A stretch of DNA of 64,000 nt from Saccharibacillus sacchari DSM 19268 (GTDB lineage Bacteria; Bacillota; Bacilli; Paenibacillales; Paenibacillaceae), in the NCBI RefSeq assembly GCF_000585395.1, contig NZ_KK073875.1, positions 3,075,674 through 3,139,673 of the forward strand. Direction: 5' to 3'. The stretch's first letter is position 1, and the number at the start of each line of letters is the position of its first letter. Positions 17,423-29,240 of this stretch are shown piece by piece. Below the pieces are notes generated by a model. It was given only the letters and a program-made list of their open reading frames with translations, ran no database searches and was not told where the DNA came from. Both the position numbers and the translations under genes were made by a program.

Positions 17423-17908
17423 GTGCATTTTGTATGGACCTCTACAGTTGTAACACTCGCCTCTTTTTTGATTCTGTACTTCCTGCTTAACCGCTATGCC
17501 TTCGGACCGTTGATGTCCGTGATGGAAAAGCGTCGCGAATTGGTGCTTAGTCAATTGAACGAGGCCGCGGAAACCCGCAGCGAAGCTGCCGCTTACGTCG
17601 AACAGCAAAAAGAAGCGCTGCAACAAGCGCGTCAGGAAGCTTACGAAATTCTTGAGCAATCGAGACAGACGAGCAGCAAGCAGGCCGATGCTCTCCTCGC
17701 GCAAGCCAAGGAAGAAACGGCTCGCATGAAAGACGAAGCGATTCGCGATATCGACAGCGAGAAGAACAAGGCAATGGCTGCTCTTCGCGGCGAAGTCGGT
17801 CGCGTATCGGTACAAATCGCTTCCAAGCTCATCGAGAAAGAGATCGACGAGAAGGCAAACGAAGGCCTTGTTGACCAGTACCTGAAAGACGTAGGGACGA
17901 AATCATGA
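17423..17908 (+). CDS. atpF: F1Fo ATP synthase subunit b
   Basis: 161-residue peripheral stalk subunit: one N-terminal membrane helix (about residues 5-25) followed by a long charged, Ala/Glu/Gln-rich coiled coil. GTG 17423 is chosen as start; GTG 17414 overlaps the AAAGGAG ribosome-binding site and cannot be used. Overlaps atpH by 4 bases (ATGA). Confidence 0.94.
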   Translation: MHFVWTSTVVTLASFLILYFLLNRYAFGPLMSVMEKRRELVLSQLNEAAETRSEAAAYVEQQKEALQQARQEAYEILEQSRQTSSKQADALLAQAKEETARMKDEAIRDIDSEKNKAMAALRGEVGRVSVQIASKLIEKEIDEKANEGLVDQYLKDVGTKS

Positions 17909-18450
17909 GCCGGGACGTAAAGGTTGCCAAACGATACGCCCGCGCTTTGTTTGAAGTCACGTTTGCCGAAGGCAAAGTTGCCGAAACGCAAGCCGAACTG
18001 AAAGCGTTGGCCGAAGTGTTTGCTTCCAACGCGGATTTGCGGGAGTTCGTATCTTCGCCCGGTGTATCTACGGAAGATAAGAAAAAGGCGCTGAACAGCG
18101 TTTTCGAAGGTCGCATATCCGTTCCGGTGATCCGTACGGTAGATCTGTTGATCGAACGCGGCCGGACGGGGTTGTTCAGCGAACTGCGCGAGAGTTACGA
18201 ACGTATTTCGAACGATGCGCTCGGCGTGGCCGAAGCGGTCGTTTATAGTGCTTTTCCTCTGACGGCAGCGGAAGAAGCAGCCGCAGTTGAACGTTTCGGA
18301 GTTTTGACAGGCAAGAAAATTACGGTCCGCAACGTAGTGGACAAGAGCGTACTGGGCGGCGCAAGAGTGGTCATCGGCAACACGCTGTATGACGGAAGCC
18401 TTGCAGGTAGCCTGGCGCGTCTCGAAAAGTCTTTTGAACGTCAAGCATAA
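17905..18450 (+). CDS. atpH: F1Fo ATP synthase subunit delta
   Basis: 181-residue peripheral stalk subunit that joins subunit b to the F1 head. N-terminal AKRYARALFEV is the family signature, and the C-terminal GGARVVIGNTLYDGSLAGSL matches the family end. Starts inside the stop codon of atpF (ATGA overlap). Confidence 0.95.
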   Translation: MSRDVKVAKRYARALFEVTFAEGKVAETQAELKALAEVFASNADLREFVSSPGVSTEDKKKALNSVFEGRISVPVIRTVDLLIERGRTGLFSELRESYERISNDALGVAEAVVYSAFPLTAAEEAAAVERFGVLTGKKITVRNVVDKSVLGGARVVIGNTLYDGSLAGSLARLEKSFERQA

Positions 18451-18454
18451 GTGA

Positions 18455-19984
<1,530 letters not shown>

Positions 19985-20029
19985 GCTGCGCATCTCTTTA
20001 TGAAGAGCCCTTAACGGCTTCGAACGTGT

Positions 20030-20065
20030 AAAGCCGCGTCCTTCCCCTGAGGGAAGAGCGGCTTT
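20030..20065 (+). other. Hairpin downstream of atpA
   Basis: AAAGCCGC (20030-20037) pairs with GCGGCTTT (20058-20065), with an inner CTTCCC/GGGAAG stem. Only three T at the end of the stem, so termination is uncertain; the genes behind it need read-through or a new promoter. Confidence 0.5.
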
Positions 20066-20120
20066 GCTCGCGAAGCCCGGGCTTATATAACAGTGTTTTT
20101 TTCTACTTATAAAGCGATTT

Positions 20121-20326
20121 TGCTTATGTAAAGTCTGAAAGTGTTGAGAAATTCCGTTTGTATGAAAGCCATTAAGCGGAGGGAGAAATTCAGTTCAAGA
20201 CGCCTTTGAGCGCGGAAAGCTGTAAGCTTTCTGCACGAAACAGCGTCTCGAACGAATTTCTCCCGCAGCGCCCAAGCTTTCCATACGAATAGGAACTTCT
20301 CAACGTTCTGCGGACATAAGTAAGCG
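20121..20326. repeat. Long imperfect inverted repeat in the atpA-atpG gap
   Basis: About 100-base arms centred on 20223. Paired blocks include GAAAGC/GCTTTC at the centre (20215-20231), GGGAGAAATT (20181-20190) with AATTTCTCCC (20255-20264), GTATGAAAGC (from 20160) with GCTTTCCATAC (to 20286), and GTTGAGAA (20143-20150) with TTCTCAAC (20297-20304). The motif AAGTCTG recurs at about 20131, 20327 and 20369, and a small CTTTGC/GCAAAG hairpin sits just before the atpG ribosome-binding site. No reading frame is evident. The 404-base gap therefore encodes structure, not protein. Confidence 0.75.
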
Positions 20327-20388
20327 AAGTCTGTAGCCCATGCTTACGAAGTAACTTTGCTCACGCAAAGTCTGTAGGAGGTGACAAG

Positions 20389-21252
20389 ATGGCAAAAGGA
20401 ATACGCGAGATTAAGCGTCAGATTAAGAGTACGCAGAACACCCGCCAAATCACCAAAGCAATGGAGATGGTAGCGGCTTCCAAGCTGCGCCGCGCGCAGG
20501 AAAAAACCGAAGCGGCACGTCCGTACTCGGAAAAACTGCGCGAAGTCGTGGCGAGCATCGCTTCCAGCGGAATCGACGCCAGCCATCCGATGTTGGAGAA
20601 ACGGCCTGTGCGCAGAACGGCGTATCTCGTCATCACGTCTGACCGCGGTCTTGCCGGCGGTTATAACGCGAACATTTTGCGCCGGGTATCGAATGAGCTT
20701 CGGGACCGTCATTCGTCTCCGGACGAGTACATTCTGTACGTAATCGGACGCAAAGGTCGGGATTATTTCCGCAGACGCGGGATCACGATCGCGGAAACGG
20801 TCACGGAATTGTCCGATGCGCCTTCTTTCGCGGATATCAAAGCAGTCGCGGCCCGAGCGGTAAAAGATTACGAACTCGGCCACTCCGACGCGCTGTACTT
20901 ATGTTATAACCAATTCGTTAACGCGCTTACGCAGATCCCTCAAGTCGAAGGACTTCTCCCGATGGAGCCCGTTTCGTTCGAAGGAGCGGTTCAAAACTAC
21001 GAGTTTGAGCCGTCGCCTGCCGAGGTGCTGGATATTCTGTTGCCTCGTTACGCCGAGACGCTGATTTACAAAGCGGTGCTCGAAGGCAAAGCGAGTGAAC
21101 TGGGTGCGAAAATGACTGCGATGGGTTCGGCAACGAAGAACGCATCCAAGCTGATTAACGAATATACGTTAACGTACAACCGGGCGCGTCAAGCGGCCAT
21201 TACGCAGGAAATTACCGAAATCGTGGCCGGCGCGAGCGCCGCACAAAGCTGA
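20389..21252 (+). CDS. atpG: F1Fo ATP synthase subunit gamma
   Basis: 287-residue central rotor shaft. The N-terminal coiled-coil begins with the family pattern IREIKRQIKSTQNTRQITKA, and the C-terminus has YNRARQAAITQEITEIVAGA. Strong AGGAGGTG ribosome-binding site. It sits behind the structured gap that separates it from atpA, so its expression relative to atpA may be set there. Confidence 0.97.
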   Translation: MAKGIREIKRQIKSTQNTRQITKAMEMVAASKLRRAQEKTEAARPYSEKLREVVASIASSGIDASHPMLEKRPVRRTAYLVITSDRGLAGGYNANILRRVSNELRDRHSSPDEYILYVIGRKGRDYFRRRGITIAETVTELSDAPSFADIKAVAARAVKDYELGHSDALYLCYNQFVNALTQIPQVEGLLPMEPVSFEGAVQNYEFEPSPAEVLDILLPRYAETLIYKAVLEGKASELGAKMTAMGSATKNASKLINEYTLTYNRARQAAITQEITEIVAGASAAQS

Positions 21253-21261
21253 AGCTTGTAG

Positions 21262-22677
<1,416 letters not shown>

Positions 22678-22703
22678 GCTACTTAGGGTGAGGAGGGATA
22701 CAA

Positions 22704-23126
22704 GTGAGCACCTTTTTGCTGGAAATCGTCACGCCGGAGCGTCTTATTTACTCCGGTGAGGTCACCAGTATCATCGCCAAAAGCGTAGAAGGCGACTTGG
22801 GTATTTTGCCTGGGCACATTTCGATGGTTGCTCCGCTCCAGATCGGCGCTCTTACGGTGCAGCACGACAAAAAACGTTCGCATATCGCTGTGCACGGCGG
22901 CTTCTTGGAAGTTCGTCGCGATAAGGTGGTTGTCTTGGCCGAAAGCGCCGAACTGCCGGAACGCATCGATGTCGATCGCGCTCGCGCTGCAAGAGAAAGA
23001 GCTGAGCTTCGGATCGAAAGCAGCAAAATGCATCAAGACGAAGTCGATTTCCGCCGTGCGGAACTTGCGCTTAAGCGCGCAATGACCCGTATCGACGTAA
23101 ATACTACGGATGTTGTCAATAAATAA
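22704..23126 (+). CDS. atpC: F1Fo ATP synthase subunit epsilon
   Basis: 140-residue subunit of the central stalk that can inhibit ATP hydrolysis. N-terminal beta-sandwich (LEIVTPERLIYSGEV, GDLGILPGHISMVAPL) and a two-helix C-terminal domain rich in Ala/Arg/Glu. GTG start with AGGAGGG upstream. Last gene of the operon, closed by a terminator. Confidence 0.96.
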   Translation: MSTFLLEIVTPERLIYSGEVTSIIAKSVEGDLGILPGHISMVAPLQIGALTVQHDKKRSHIAVHGGFLEVRRDKVVVLAESAELPERIDVDRARAARERAELRIESSKMHQDEVDFRRAELALKRAMTRIDVNTTDVVNK

Positions 23127-23130
23127 GCGC

Positions 23131-23163
23131 AAGGCCGGTCTCTTCGGAGTCCGGCCTTTTCTC
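23131..23163 (+). terminator. Intrinsic terminator of the atp operon
   Basis: AAGGCCGG (23131-23138) pairs with CCGGCCTT (23151-23158), followed by TTTTC. The rest of the gap up to 23460 shows no gene; a TATTAT element near 23387 may be the -10 of the next gene's promoter. Confidence 0.85.
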
Positions 23164-23460
23164 ATTGTCCTGTATTTCCCCGGAAATATAGAGAATAGGA
23201 TTCAAGATGGCGAAAGATTTGCCGATAAAGGGAAAGGGCGGCAAAGGATAGGGTTTTTGAAGAAAAGCGCTTACATAAATTTAAGCAACCAAGCAAAACC
23301 CAATGAATAAGCTTCGAAGGAAAGTTATGGGCGCTTTTTTGTAAAAATTGTTTGAATTGTGCTGGATTCTTCGCTCGCTTCCCAGTATTATAGAGGAGTC
23401 CGCAAAAATATCGATACGCGGACCGAAGGTCTGACCGGACGAATGAAAGGGGCTTGAAAT

Positions 23461-23715
23461 ATGGCTGAAAGTAACCTGGCCGTTTTTTCGCAAACCGGAG
23501 TTTCCGGCATTCTGTCTATGGTCGTATCGCTGGGCTGTATTATTCTGGCCTGGTGGGCGCTGCAGAATTTAAAGCTCGATGTAATCATTCGCCATCCGCA
23601 GAGCTCGCAGGGAAAGATGCTGCATGTGCTGCTGGCGATCGTGCTCGGGCATTTCGTCGCGAACTTTGTTTTGGATTACGTCGGATGGTCGCAGTTGCTC
23701 CGGACAGGATTCTAG
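23461..23715 (+). CDS. ywzB: DUF1146 family membrane protein (YwzB-like)
   Basis: 84-residue protein with two predicted membrane helices (about residues 12-33 and 52-75) and the family core WWALQNLKLDVIIRHP. The DUF1146/YwzB family is typically encoded just after the atp operon and before murA in Bacillus and Paenibacillus, as here. Function unknown. ATG preceded by AAAGGGG. Confidence 0.82.
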   Translation: MAESNLAVFSQTGVSGILSMVVSLGCIILAWWALQNLKLDVIIRHPQSSQGKMLHVLLAIVLGHFVANFVLDYVGWSQLLRTGF

Positions 23716-23888
23716 AGTCGGAATTGTTTGAAGTCGGAACGCTTGGGTTAATCAGTGATTAGGCTTGTTGGCTACATTTATTTCAAAAGACGAACCGGCT
23801 CTCAAGTCGGCATGTGCACAATACCACAAACACAAATTATGGACACACAAAATTAAACGCAAATTAAACGCGCGGAGGGAATACGTAG

Positions 23889-25232
23889 ATGAGCAAATTT
23901 ATCGTCCGCGGCGGCAAACGATTGACCGGAACCGTCAAAGTTAGCGGTGCCAAGAATTCGGTGCTTCCTATCATCGCTGCCAGTCTTTTAGGACAAGAAG
24001 GAGAAAGCATCATTTCCGATGCGCCTCCTCTTGATGACGTCATGACCATCAATAAAGTTTTGGAATCGTTGGGAGCAGGCATTACATACCGTGATGAAGT
24101 CATCCGTGTAAATGCGCAAAACCTGACTTCATCTGAAGCGCCATACGAGTGGGTAAGCAAAATGCGTGCCTCGTTCCTCGTTATGGGGCCTCTGCTTGCG
24201 CGTTTGGGCGAGACCCGCATTTCGATGCCGGGCGGCTGCGCGATCGGCACGCGTCCGATCGACCAGCATCTCAAAGGCTTCGAAGCCATGGGCGCGAAAG
24301 TTACCCTGGGCGAAGGCTATGTCGAAGCCAAAAGCGACGGCAGGCTTCGCGGTGCTAAAATCTATCTGGATTTTGCCAGCGTAGGCGCAACGGAAAATAT
24401 CATGATGGCTGCAACGATGGCGATCGGTACAACGACAATCGAAAATGCAGCCAAAGAACCTGAAATCGTAGACCTGGCAAACTATCTGAACGCGATGGGG
24501 GCGGTTGTTCGCGGCGCGGGTACGGATACCATTCGCATCGAAGGCGTGGATAAGCTGGTCGGCGCTCCGCATACGGTCATTCCCGACCGCATTGAAGCAG
24601 GCACCTACATGGTGGCAGCGGCAATCACGGGCGGCGACGTTTATGTGGAAGGCGCAATCGCAGACCATCTGGGTCCGGTAGTGGCCAAGATGGAAGAGAT
24701 GGGCGTTACGGTTATACCGGACGAGAACGGCATTCGCGTAATCGCGGACAAGCCGCTCCGTGCCGTGGATATCAAGACGCTTCCTTACCCGGGGTTCCCT
24801 ACGGACATGCAGTCCCAGATGATGGCTTTGCTGCTCAGCTCTACAGGAACAAGCGTCGTGACGGAGACCGTGTTCGAGAACCGTTTCATGCACGTTGATC
24901 AGTTCCGTTTGATGAATGCCGAAATCAAGGTTGAAGGACGTTCTTCGTTCGTCAGCGGCGAGACGAAATTCGTCGGAGCGAAAGTGACGGCAACCGATCT
25001 GCGCGCAGGCGCGGCTTTGATTTGCGCAGGCCTTGTCGCGGAAGGCACCACCGAAGTCGGCGGAACGCATCACATCGACCGCGGCTACGTGAATCTGACG
25101 GAGAAGCTGGTTGGACTGGGTGCGGATATTTGGCGCGTCTCCATGCCGGAGCCTGCCAAAGAAACCGTAACAACAGAAGTGCCGGCACGTACGGAAGCAC
25201 CTGCATTCAGCGTTCAACCGACGTGGGCATAA
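23889..25232 (+). CDS. murA: UDP-N-acetylglucosamine 1-carboxyvinyltransferase
   Basis: First committed enzyme of peptidoglycan precursor synthesis: transfers enolpyruvate from PEP to UDP-GlcNAc in the cytoplasm. Inside-out alpha/beta barrel family of 447 residues. The catalytic cysteine, target of fosfomycin, is C117 in [14 protein letters not shown] proline/threonine-rich tail of about 28 residues follows the usual end of the domain. Strong GGAGGG upstream. In Bacillus and Paenibacillus spoIID and other sporulation genes usually come next; here mbl follows directly. Confidence 0.97.
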   Translation: MSKFIVRGGKRLTGTVKVSGAKNSVLPIIAASLLGQEGESIISDAPPLDDVMTINKVLESLGAGITYRDEVIRVNAQNLTSSEAPYEWVSKMRASFLVMGPLLARLGETRISMPGGCAIGTRPIDQHLKGFEAMGAKVTLGEGYVEAKSDGRLRGAKIYLDFASVGATENIMMAATMAIGTTTIENAAKEPEIVDLANYLNAMGAVVRGAGTDTIRIEGVDKLVGAPHTVIPDRIEAGTYMVAAAITGGDVYVEGAIADHLGPVVAKMEEMGVTVIPDENGIRVIADKPLRAVDIKTLPYPGFPTDMQSQMMALLLSSTGTSVVTETVFENRFMHVDQFRLMNAEIKVEGRSSFVSGETKFVGAKVTATDLRAGAALICAGLVAEGTTEVGGTHHIDRGYVNLTEKLVGLGADIWRVSMPEPAKETVTTEVPARTEAPAFSVQPTWA

Positions 25233-25250
25233 GCATAAGATTTCGTTTGA

Positions 25251-25283
25251 AAAATCCAAGTTCGAGAGAACTTGGATTTTTTG
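25251..25283 (+). terminator. Intrinsic terminator after murA
   Basis: AAAATCCAAGTTC (25251-25263) pairs perfectly with GAACTTGGATTTT (25268-25280), followed by TT. Confidence 0.88.
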
Positions 25284-25430
25284 CGTTTTTAGCCTTGATT
25301 TCCGGTGAATTTCCGTTGATGTATACCCCATGAATATGGTATGTTAAAAGCTGGTAGTTTACAGGATGGCGGGCGTAAGCGCGCAGTGAAAAAGCCGAAT
25401 AAACAAGGATGCTGGAGGCCGCGAAAATAC

Positions 25431-26429
25431 ATGTTGAGCAAGGATATCGGAATCGACCTGGGCACGGCGAACGTGCTGATTTATGTAAAGGGTAAGGGAG
25501 TCGTCATCGATGAACCGTCGGTAGTGGCGGTAGAGAGAGAATCCAAGCGTGTTCTGGCCGTCGGCGAAGAAGCTCGCCGCATGGTAGGACGTACGCCGGG
25601 GAATATCGAAGTCGTGCGTCCGCTGCGCGACGGCGTCATTGCCGATTTCGACATTACGGAAGCGATGTTGCGCTACTTCATCAACAAAGTGGGCGGAAGA
25701 AGCTGGTACAGCAATCCGCGGATTTTGATCTGCGCGCCGACCAATATCACGTCCGTCGAGCAAAAAGCGATCCGTGAAGCGGCCCAGCGTACCGGAGCGA
25801 AAGACGTATATCTGGAAGAAGAACCAAAAGCCGCAGCGATCGGTGCAGGCATGGATATTTATCAACCGAGCGGTAATATGGTTGTCGATATCGGCGGGGG
25901 CACTACAGACGTAGCCGTTCTGTCGATGGGGGATATCGTAACGTCCTCTTCGATCAAGGTAGCCGGCGATACGTTCGATGAATCGATTATTCGTTATATC
26001 AAAAATAAATATAAATTGCTGATCGGCGAACGGACGGCGGAAGATCTGAAGATCAATATCGCTTCGGTTCATCCCGACGGACGCCAAGTGGAAATGGACA
26101 TTCGCGGGCGCGACATGGTCAGCGGCCTGCCGCGTACCGTTTCCGTTACATCGGCGGAAGTTAAGGAAGCGCTGGACGAATCCGTTGCGTTGATCGTGAG
26201 TGCCGCCAAAACGGTGCTGGAACGCACGCCTCCGGAATTGTCGGCGGATATCATCGATCGCGGCGTCGTGCTGACGGGCGGGGGCGCCCTGCTGCATGGT
26301 CTGGACGATCTCTTGGCACAGGAATTGCGGGTGCCGGTCTGGACGGCCGAGGACCCGATGCACTGCGTAGTCAAGGGTACCCAGAAGATGTTGGATCATC
26401 TCGACAAAACAGCCAAGAAAAAATTCTGA
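25431..26429 (+). CDS. mbl: MreB-like rod-shape actin homologue Mbl
   Basis: 332-residue bacterial actin that guides lateral wall synthesis. ATP-binding motifs are DIGIDLGTANVLIYVKGKG at the N-terminus, VVDIGGGTTDVAVLS, and GVVLTGGGALLHGLDDLL. The sequence tracks B. subtilis Mbl more closely than MreB (for instance KGKGVVIDEPSVVAV and RGRDMVSGLPRT), and the mbl-flhO-flhP order agrees. ATG 25431 is preferred: GGAGG lies 13 bases upstream and the longer frame from 25341 adds a basic tail absent from the family. Rod shape is therefore expected, fitting the SEDS genes upstream. Confidence 0.94.
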   Translation: MLSKDIGIDLGTANVLIYVKGKGVVIDEPSVVAVERESKRVLAVGEEARRMVGRTPGNIEVVRPLRDGVIADFDITEAMLRYFINKVGGRSWYSNPRILICAPTNITSVEQKAIREAAQRTGAKDVYLEEEPKAAAIGAGMDIYQPSGNMVVDIGGGTTDVAVLSMGDIVTSSSIKVAGDTFDESIIRYIKNKYKLLIGERTAEDLKINIASVHPDGRQVEMDIRGRDMVSGLPRTVSVTSAEVKEALDESVALIVSAAKTVLERTPPELSADIIDRGVVLTGGGALLHGLDDLLAQELRVPVWTAEDPMHCVVKGTQKMLDHLDKTAKKKF

Positions 26430-26589
26430 TTTCCCCTCAACAAATTTTCGAATCTGCCGATATATAGAAGACAAGGCCGGAGGGGCTTTTTTGAAAAACG
26501 CCGGCCATCAGGACACGGACAACGACAACTTGGATTGGCACAGACGGCAACAGACCGCATCCGCGATATCGGAAAGGGGAAAACATCGA

Positions 26590-27468
26590 ATGCTGAGAGG
26601 ATTATACACGGCGACCGCAGGCATGATGACGCAGCAGCACAGACATGACACGGTGACGCAGAACATCGCCAACTTGAATACGACGGGTTACAAACAGGTA
26701 GAGAGCGTGGCGCGTTCCTTCCCGGAAGTCATGGTCGCGCTGCAAAACGGCGACGGAGGTCGCGATAATCGCGAGGTAGGTAAGCTCAACACGGGCGTGT
26801 TTGCCGAAGAAAGCATTTCGATGATGGTCCAAGGCGACGTGACGGAGTCGAATTCGTCGGACGACCTGGCACTGATTTCCGATATCCGGGTCGCGAATCC
26901 GCAAGGCGGCAACATTGCGTTTGATGCTTCCGGCAAAGCCGTTCAGGCAAACGGACAAACGATCTATCAGCCGCAGGCTTTTTTCAATGTCGAGAATCCT
27001 GCCGGCGGGATCGGCTACACCCGGGATGGCGATATGCATTTGGCTTCCGACGGCCGTCTCGTCACTTCGATGAATCAGAACGTGCTGGGGCAGGACGGAC
27101 AACCGATCGTGCTGGCCGGCTCGATGGATGATTATTGGGTGCGCGAGAACGGAACGATTTTCAATAAAGCAACAGGCGCCGCGTCCGGACGGATCGGGAT
27201 CACGGTTGCCGAGCAGCCGAACGGACTGACTCGCGACGGTGAAGGCTTGTTTGCGGAAAAGACGCAAGGGGCCGGTTCGCTGCGAGCTGCAACAAACGAG
27301 GACGCAATCGAAGTGAAACAGGGATTCCTGGAGCGTTCCACCGTGGATGCCGCTCAATCGATGGTGGATCTGACGGCGGCGCTTCGTGCTTACGAAGCCA
27401 ACCAGAAAGTCGTCCAGTTTTACGATAAGAGCTTGGACAAAGCCGTTAACGAAGTCGGAAGAGTCTAA
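26590..27468 (+). CDS. flhO: Flagellar hook-basal body protein FlhO
   Basis: 292-residue rod/hook-type axial flagellar protein (FlgF/FlgG family). N-terminal MLRGLYTATAGMMTQQ with TQNIANLNTTGYKQ is the flagellar rod signature; the C-terminus SMVDLTAALRAYEANQKVVQ is the matching coiled-coil end. ATG 26590 with AAAGGGG upstream; the open frame extends back to 26491 but without family similarity. Pairs with flhP 17 bases downstream, as in B. subtilis after mbl. Confidence 0.92.
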   Translation: MLRGLYTATAGMMTQQHRHDTVTQNIANLNTTGYKQVESVARSFPEVMVALQNGDGGRDNREVGKLNTGVFAEESISMMVQGDVTESNSSDDLALISDIRVANPQGGNIAFDASGKAVQANGQTIYQPQAFFNVENPAGGIGYTRDGDMHLASDGRLVTSMNQNVLGQDGQPIVLAGSMDDYWVRENGTIFNKATGAASGRIGITVAEQPNGLTRDGEGLFAEKTQGAGSLRAATNEDAIEVKQGFLERSTVDAAQSMVDLTAALRAYEANQKVVQFYDKSLDKAVNEVGRV

Positions 27469-27484
27469 CTAAGGGGGCATATTC

Positions 27485-28291
27485 ATGAACAACTCGATGA
27501 TTAGCGCTGCGGTGACCATGAACGGCCTTCAGCGTAAGCTCGACCTGATTTCGGATAACATCGCTAACCTCGATACCGTCGGCTACAAAGCCAAACAGGG
27601 AAACTTCCAGGACGTACTGACCCGCGTGCAGCAGCAGGGCGAATCGTTCCAACTGGACGGACGCCGCACGGATGCGGGATTCAATCTCGGCTTCGGCGCT
27701 CGCATGGGCGAAGTCACGGTTGATCTGACGCAAGGACCTCTGAAAGAAACGGGCAGCCTGTCCGATCTCGCGATCGAAGGCAACGCGTTGTTCGAGATTC
27801 AAGTGAACGGCGGGAAGGCTTGGACGCGCGAAGGCGCATTCCAGTTGGCCTCTAACGGAACCGACGCGCAGAACGTGTACTTGATGACGAATCAAGGGCA
27901 TCCGGTCATGGGAACGAACGGACAACCGATTCGCATCCCGGCCACGTCGAAGCTGCAAGTGGATAGCGACGGCACGGTTCGCGCGCTGAACGCTAACGGC
28001 ACAAGCACGGCCGCGGGTCAGATTTCGCTGGCGCGCGTCGACCGCTCCGAAGGGCTGGTTCAGACGGACGGCAATGTATTCATTTTGGCGGACGGCGCGA
28101 ATGAAGCGGATGTTTTGACGAATAACGGCGTGACGGCTCAAGTGAGACAACAATACCTGGAACAATCCAACGTGGACATGACCGCGCAGATGACCGAATT
28201 GCTTCAAGCGCAGCGCGCTTATCAATTGGCTGCCAAGGCGCTGACGTCCAGCGATACCATGGCAACACTGGCAAACGGAATCCGCCAATAA
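27485..28291 (+). CDS. flhP: Flagellar hook-basal body protein FlhP
   Basis: 268-residue paralogue of flhO in the FlgG-like axial protein family. N-terminal MNGLQRKLDLISDNIANLDTVGYKA and C-terminal MTAQMTELLQAQRAYQLAAK are conserved and pair in the helical shell of the rod. Together FlhO and FlhP are thought to form distal rod segments in Bacillus. Ends in a strong hairpin. Confidence 0.92.
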   Translation: MNNSMISAAVTMNGLQRKLDLISDNIANLDTVGYKAKQGNFQDVLTRVQQQGESFQLDGRRTDAGFNLGFGARMGEVTVDLTQGPLKETGSLSDLAIEGNALFEIQVNGGKAWTREGAFQLASNGTDAQNVYLMTNQGHPVMGTNGQPIRIPATSKLQVDSDGTVRALNANGTSTAAGQISLARVDRSEGLVQTDGNVFILADGANEADVLTNNGVTAQVRQQYLEQSNVDMTAQMTELLQAQRAYQLAAKALTSSDTMATLANGIRQ

Positions 28292-28331
28292 TTGAATGTT
28301 CGCACAAATGCATAGATGATAAAATGAAGTC

Positions 28332-28370
28332 GTCCGAAGCCCCGGTATTTTCGCCGGGGCTTCGGACTTT
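28332..28370 (+). terminator. Strong hairpin after flhP
   Basis: Perfect 14-bp stem GTCCGAAGCCCCGG (28332-28345) with 28354-28367, followed by only TTT before an AAGGAGG ribosome-binding site. Read-through into the next small gene is possible. Confidence 0.65.
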
Positions 28371-28389
28371 GCAGCAAGGAGGGTTAGAA

Positions 28390-28608
28390 GTGGAAAAGGT
28401 GATGGACGAGCAGAGCGAAGGATCTGTGCGTCGCAAACGAACATTTGGCAGAAGATTGCTGCGTTTTATTCTTTTTCTGCTTTTTTTCGCACTTTGTCTG
28501 GCCGGAGGCCTGGTCTTCGGTTATGTCTATATCGGGAAGCAGGGGCTGGAAGAAGCGTTTAAGCCGGAGACATGGATGCATGTATTCGACCTTGTCTTTG
28601 CTCCTTGA
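28390..28608 (+). CDS. EpuA-like small membrane protein (annotated in databases as RNA polymerase subunit beta-like)
   Basis: 72-residue basic protein: an Arg/Lys-rich N-terminus (VRRKRTFGRRLL), one membrane helix (about residues 22-42), and the tail GYVYIGKQGLEEAFKPETW typical of the EpuA (PF11772) family. Members are often labelled DNA-directed RNA polymerase subunit beta by transfer only; nothing here indicates a polymerase role. GTG 28390 is chosen because AAGGAGG lies 7 bases upstream; ATG 28402 is an alternative. Position between flhP and fabZ is typical for Paenibacillaceae. Confidence 0.75.
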   Translation: MEKVMDEQSEGSVRRKRTFGRRLLRFILFLLFFALCLAGGLVFGYVYIGKQGLEEAFKPETWMHVFDLVFAP

Positions 28609-28624
28609 AATCAGGAAGATAAGG

Positions 28625-28667
28625 AAGAGCCGTTCTGGGATCATTGGATCTTGGAGCGGCTCTTTTT
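28625..28667 (+). terminator. Intrinsic terminator after the EpuA-like gene
   Basis: AAGAGCCG (28625-28632) pairs with CGGCTCTT (28657-28664), followed by a T-run. Confidence 0.75.
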
Positions 28668-28750
28668 CCGTGGCGGTTTTCCGCGATTTCTTTTTGCTTC
28701 GGGAAACTGTATAATGATGGGGGAAATTGCCGAAGGGAGTTTTGCTCGTG

Positions 28751-29182
28751 ATGTTGGATTCGCAGCAGATTCAAGAGATTATACCGCACCGCCCGCCGTT
28801 TTTGCTGGTGGATCGGATTTTGGAGGTCGAACCGGGCAAACGCGCGGTCGGCATTAAAAACGTAACCGTTAACGAACCTTTCTTTGTGGGGCACTTTCCG
28901 GGTTATCCGGTCATGCCGGGGGTATTAATAGTTGAGGCGCTGGCTCAGGTCGGAAGCGTGGCGATGATGATCGTCGAAGAAAACCGGGGGAAACTCGGAT
29001 TTTTCGCGGGCATCGACGGCTTCCGGTTCAGAGGACAGGTGAAGCCCGGCGATACGCTGCGGCTTGAAGTCGAAATGACTCGCTTCAAGGGGAAGATCGG
29101 AAAAGGACATGCCGTAGCAACCGTCGACGGAACCGTGGTTGCCGAAGGCGACATGATGTTTGCGCTCGCCGACCGCGAATAG
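28751..29182 (+). CDS. fabZ: 3-hydroxyacyl-[acyl-carrier-protein] dehydratase FabZ
   Basis: Hot-dog fold dehydratase of fatty acid elongation, 143 residues. The catalytic histidine is in [20 protein letters not shown], followed by the helix with the catalytic glutamate; the N-terminus [20 protein letters not shown] matches B. subtilis FabZ. The start could also be GTG at 28748. A TATAAT at 28710-28715, 36 bases upstream, may be its own -10 element. Confidence 0.95.
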   Translation: MLDSQQIQEIIPHRPPFLLVDRILEVEPGKRAVGIKNVTVNEPFFVGHFPGYPVMPGVLIVEALAQVGSVAMMIVEENRGKLGFFAGIDGFRFRGQVKPGDTLRLEVEMTRFKGKIGKGHAVATVDGTVVAEGDMMFALADRE

Positions 29183-29240
29183 GCACCTAACCGCGAAGGC
29201 CTCTTCACCCCAACAATCCGGACAGGGAGGTACGACAATT

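Noticed and set aside
20121..20326. Insertion sequence in the atpA-atpG gap
   Set aside because: No transposase frame or target duplication is visible; the inverted repeat is centred on a tiny loop and not on a gene.
23110..23310. 66-codon frame after atpC
   Set aside because: It overlaps the atp terminator and shows no ribosome-binding site or protein family.
25341..25430. 30-residue N-terminal extension of Mbl
   Set aside because: The family starts at the methionine encoded at 25431, and the extension covers the untranslated leader with the GGAGG site.
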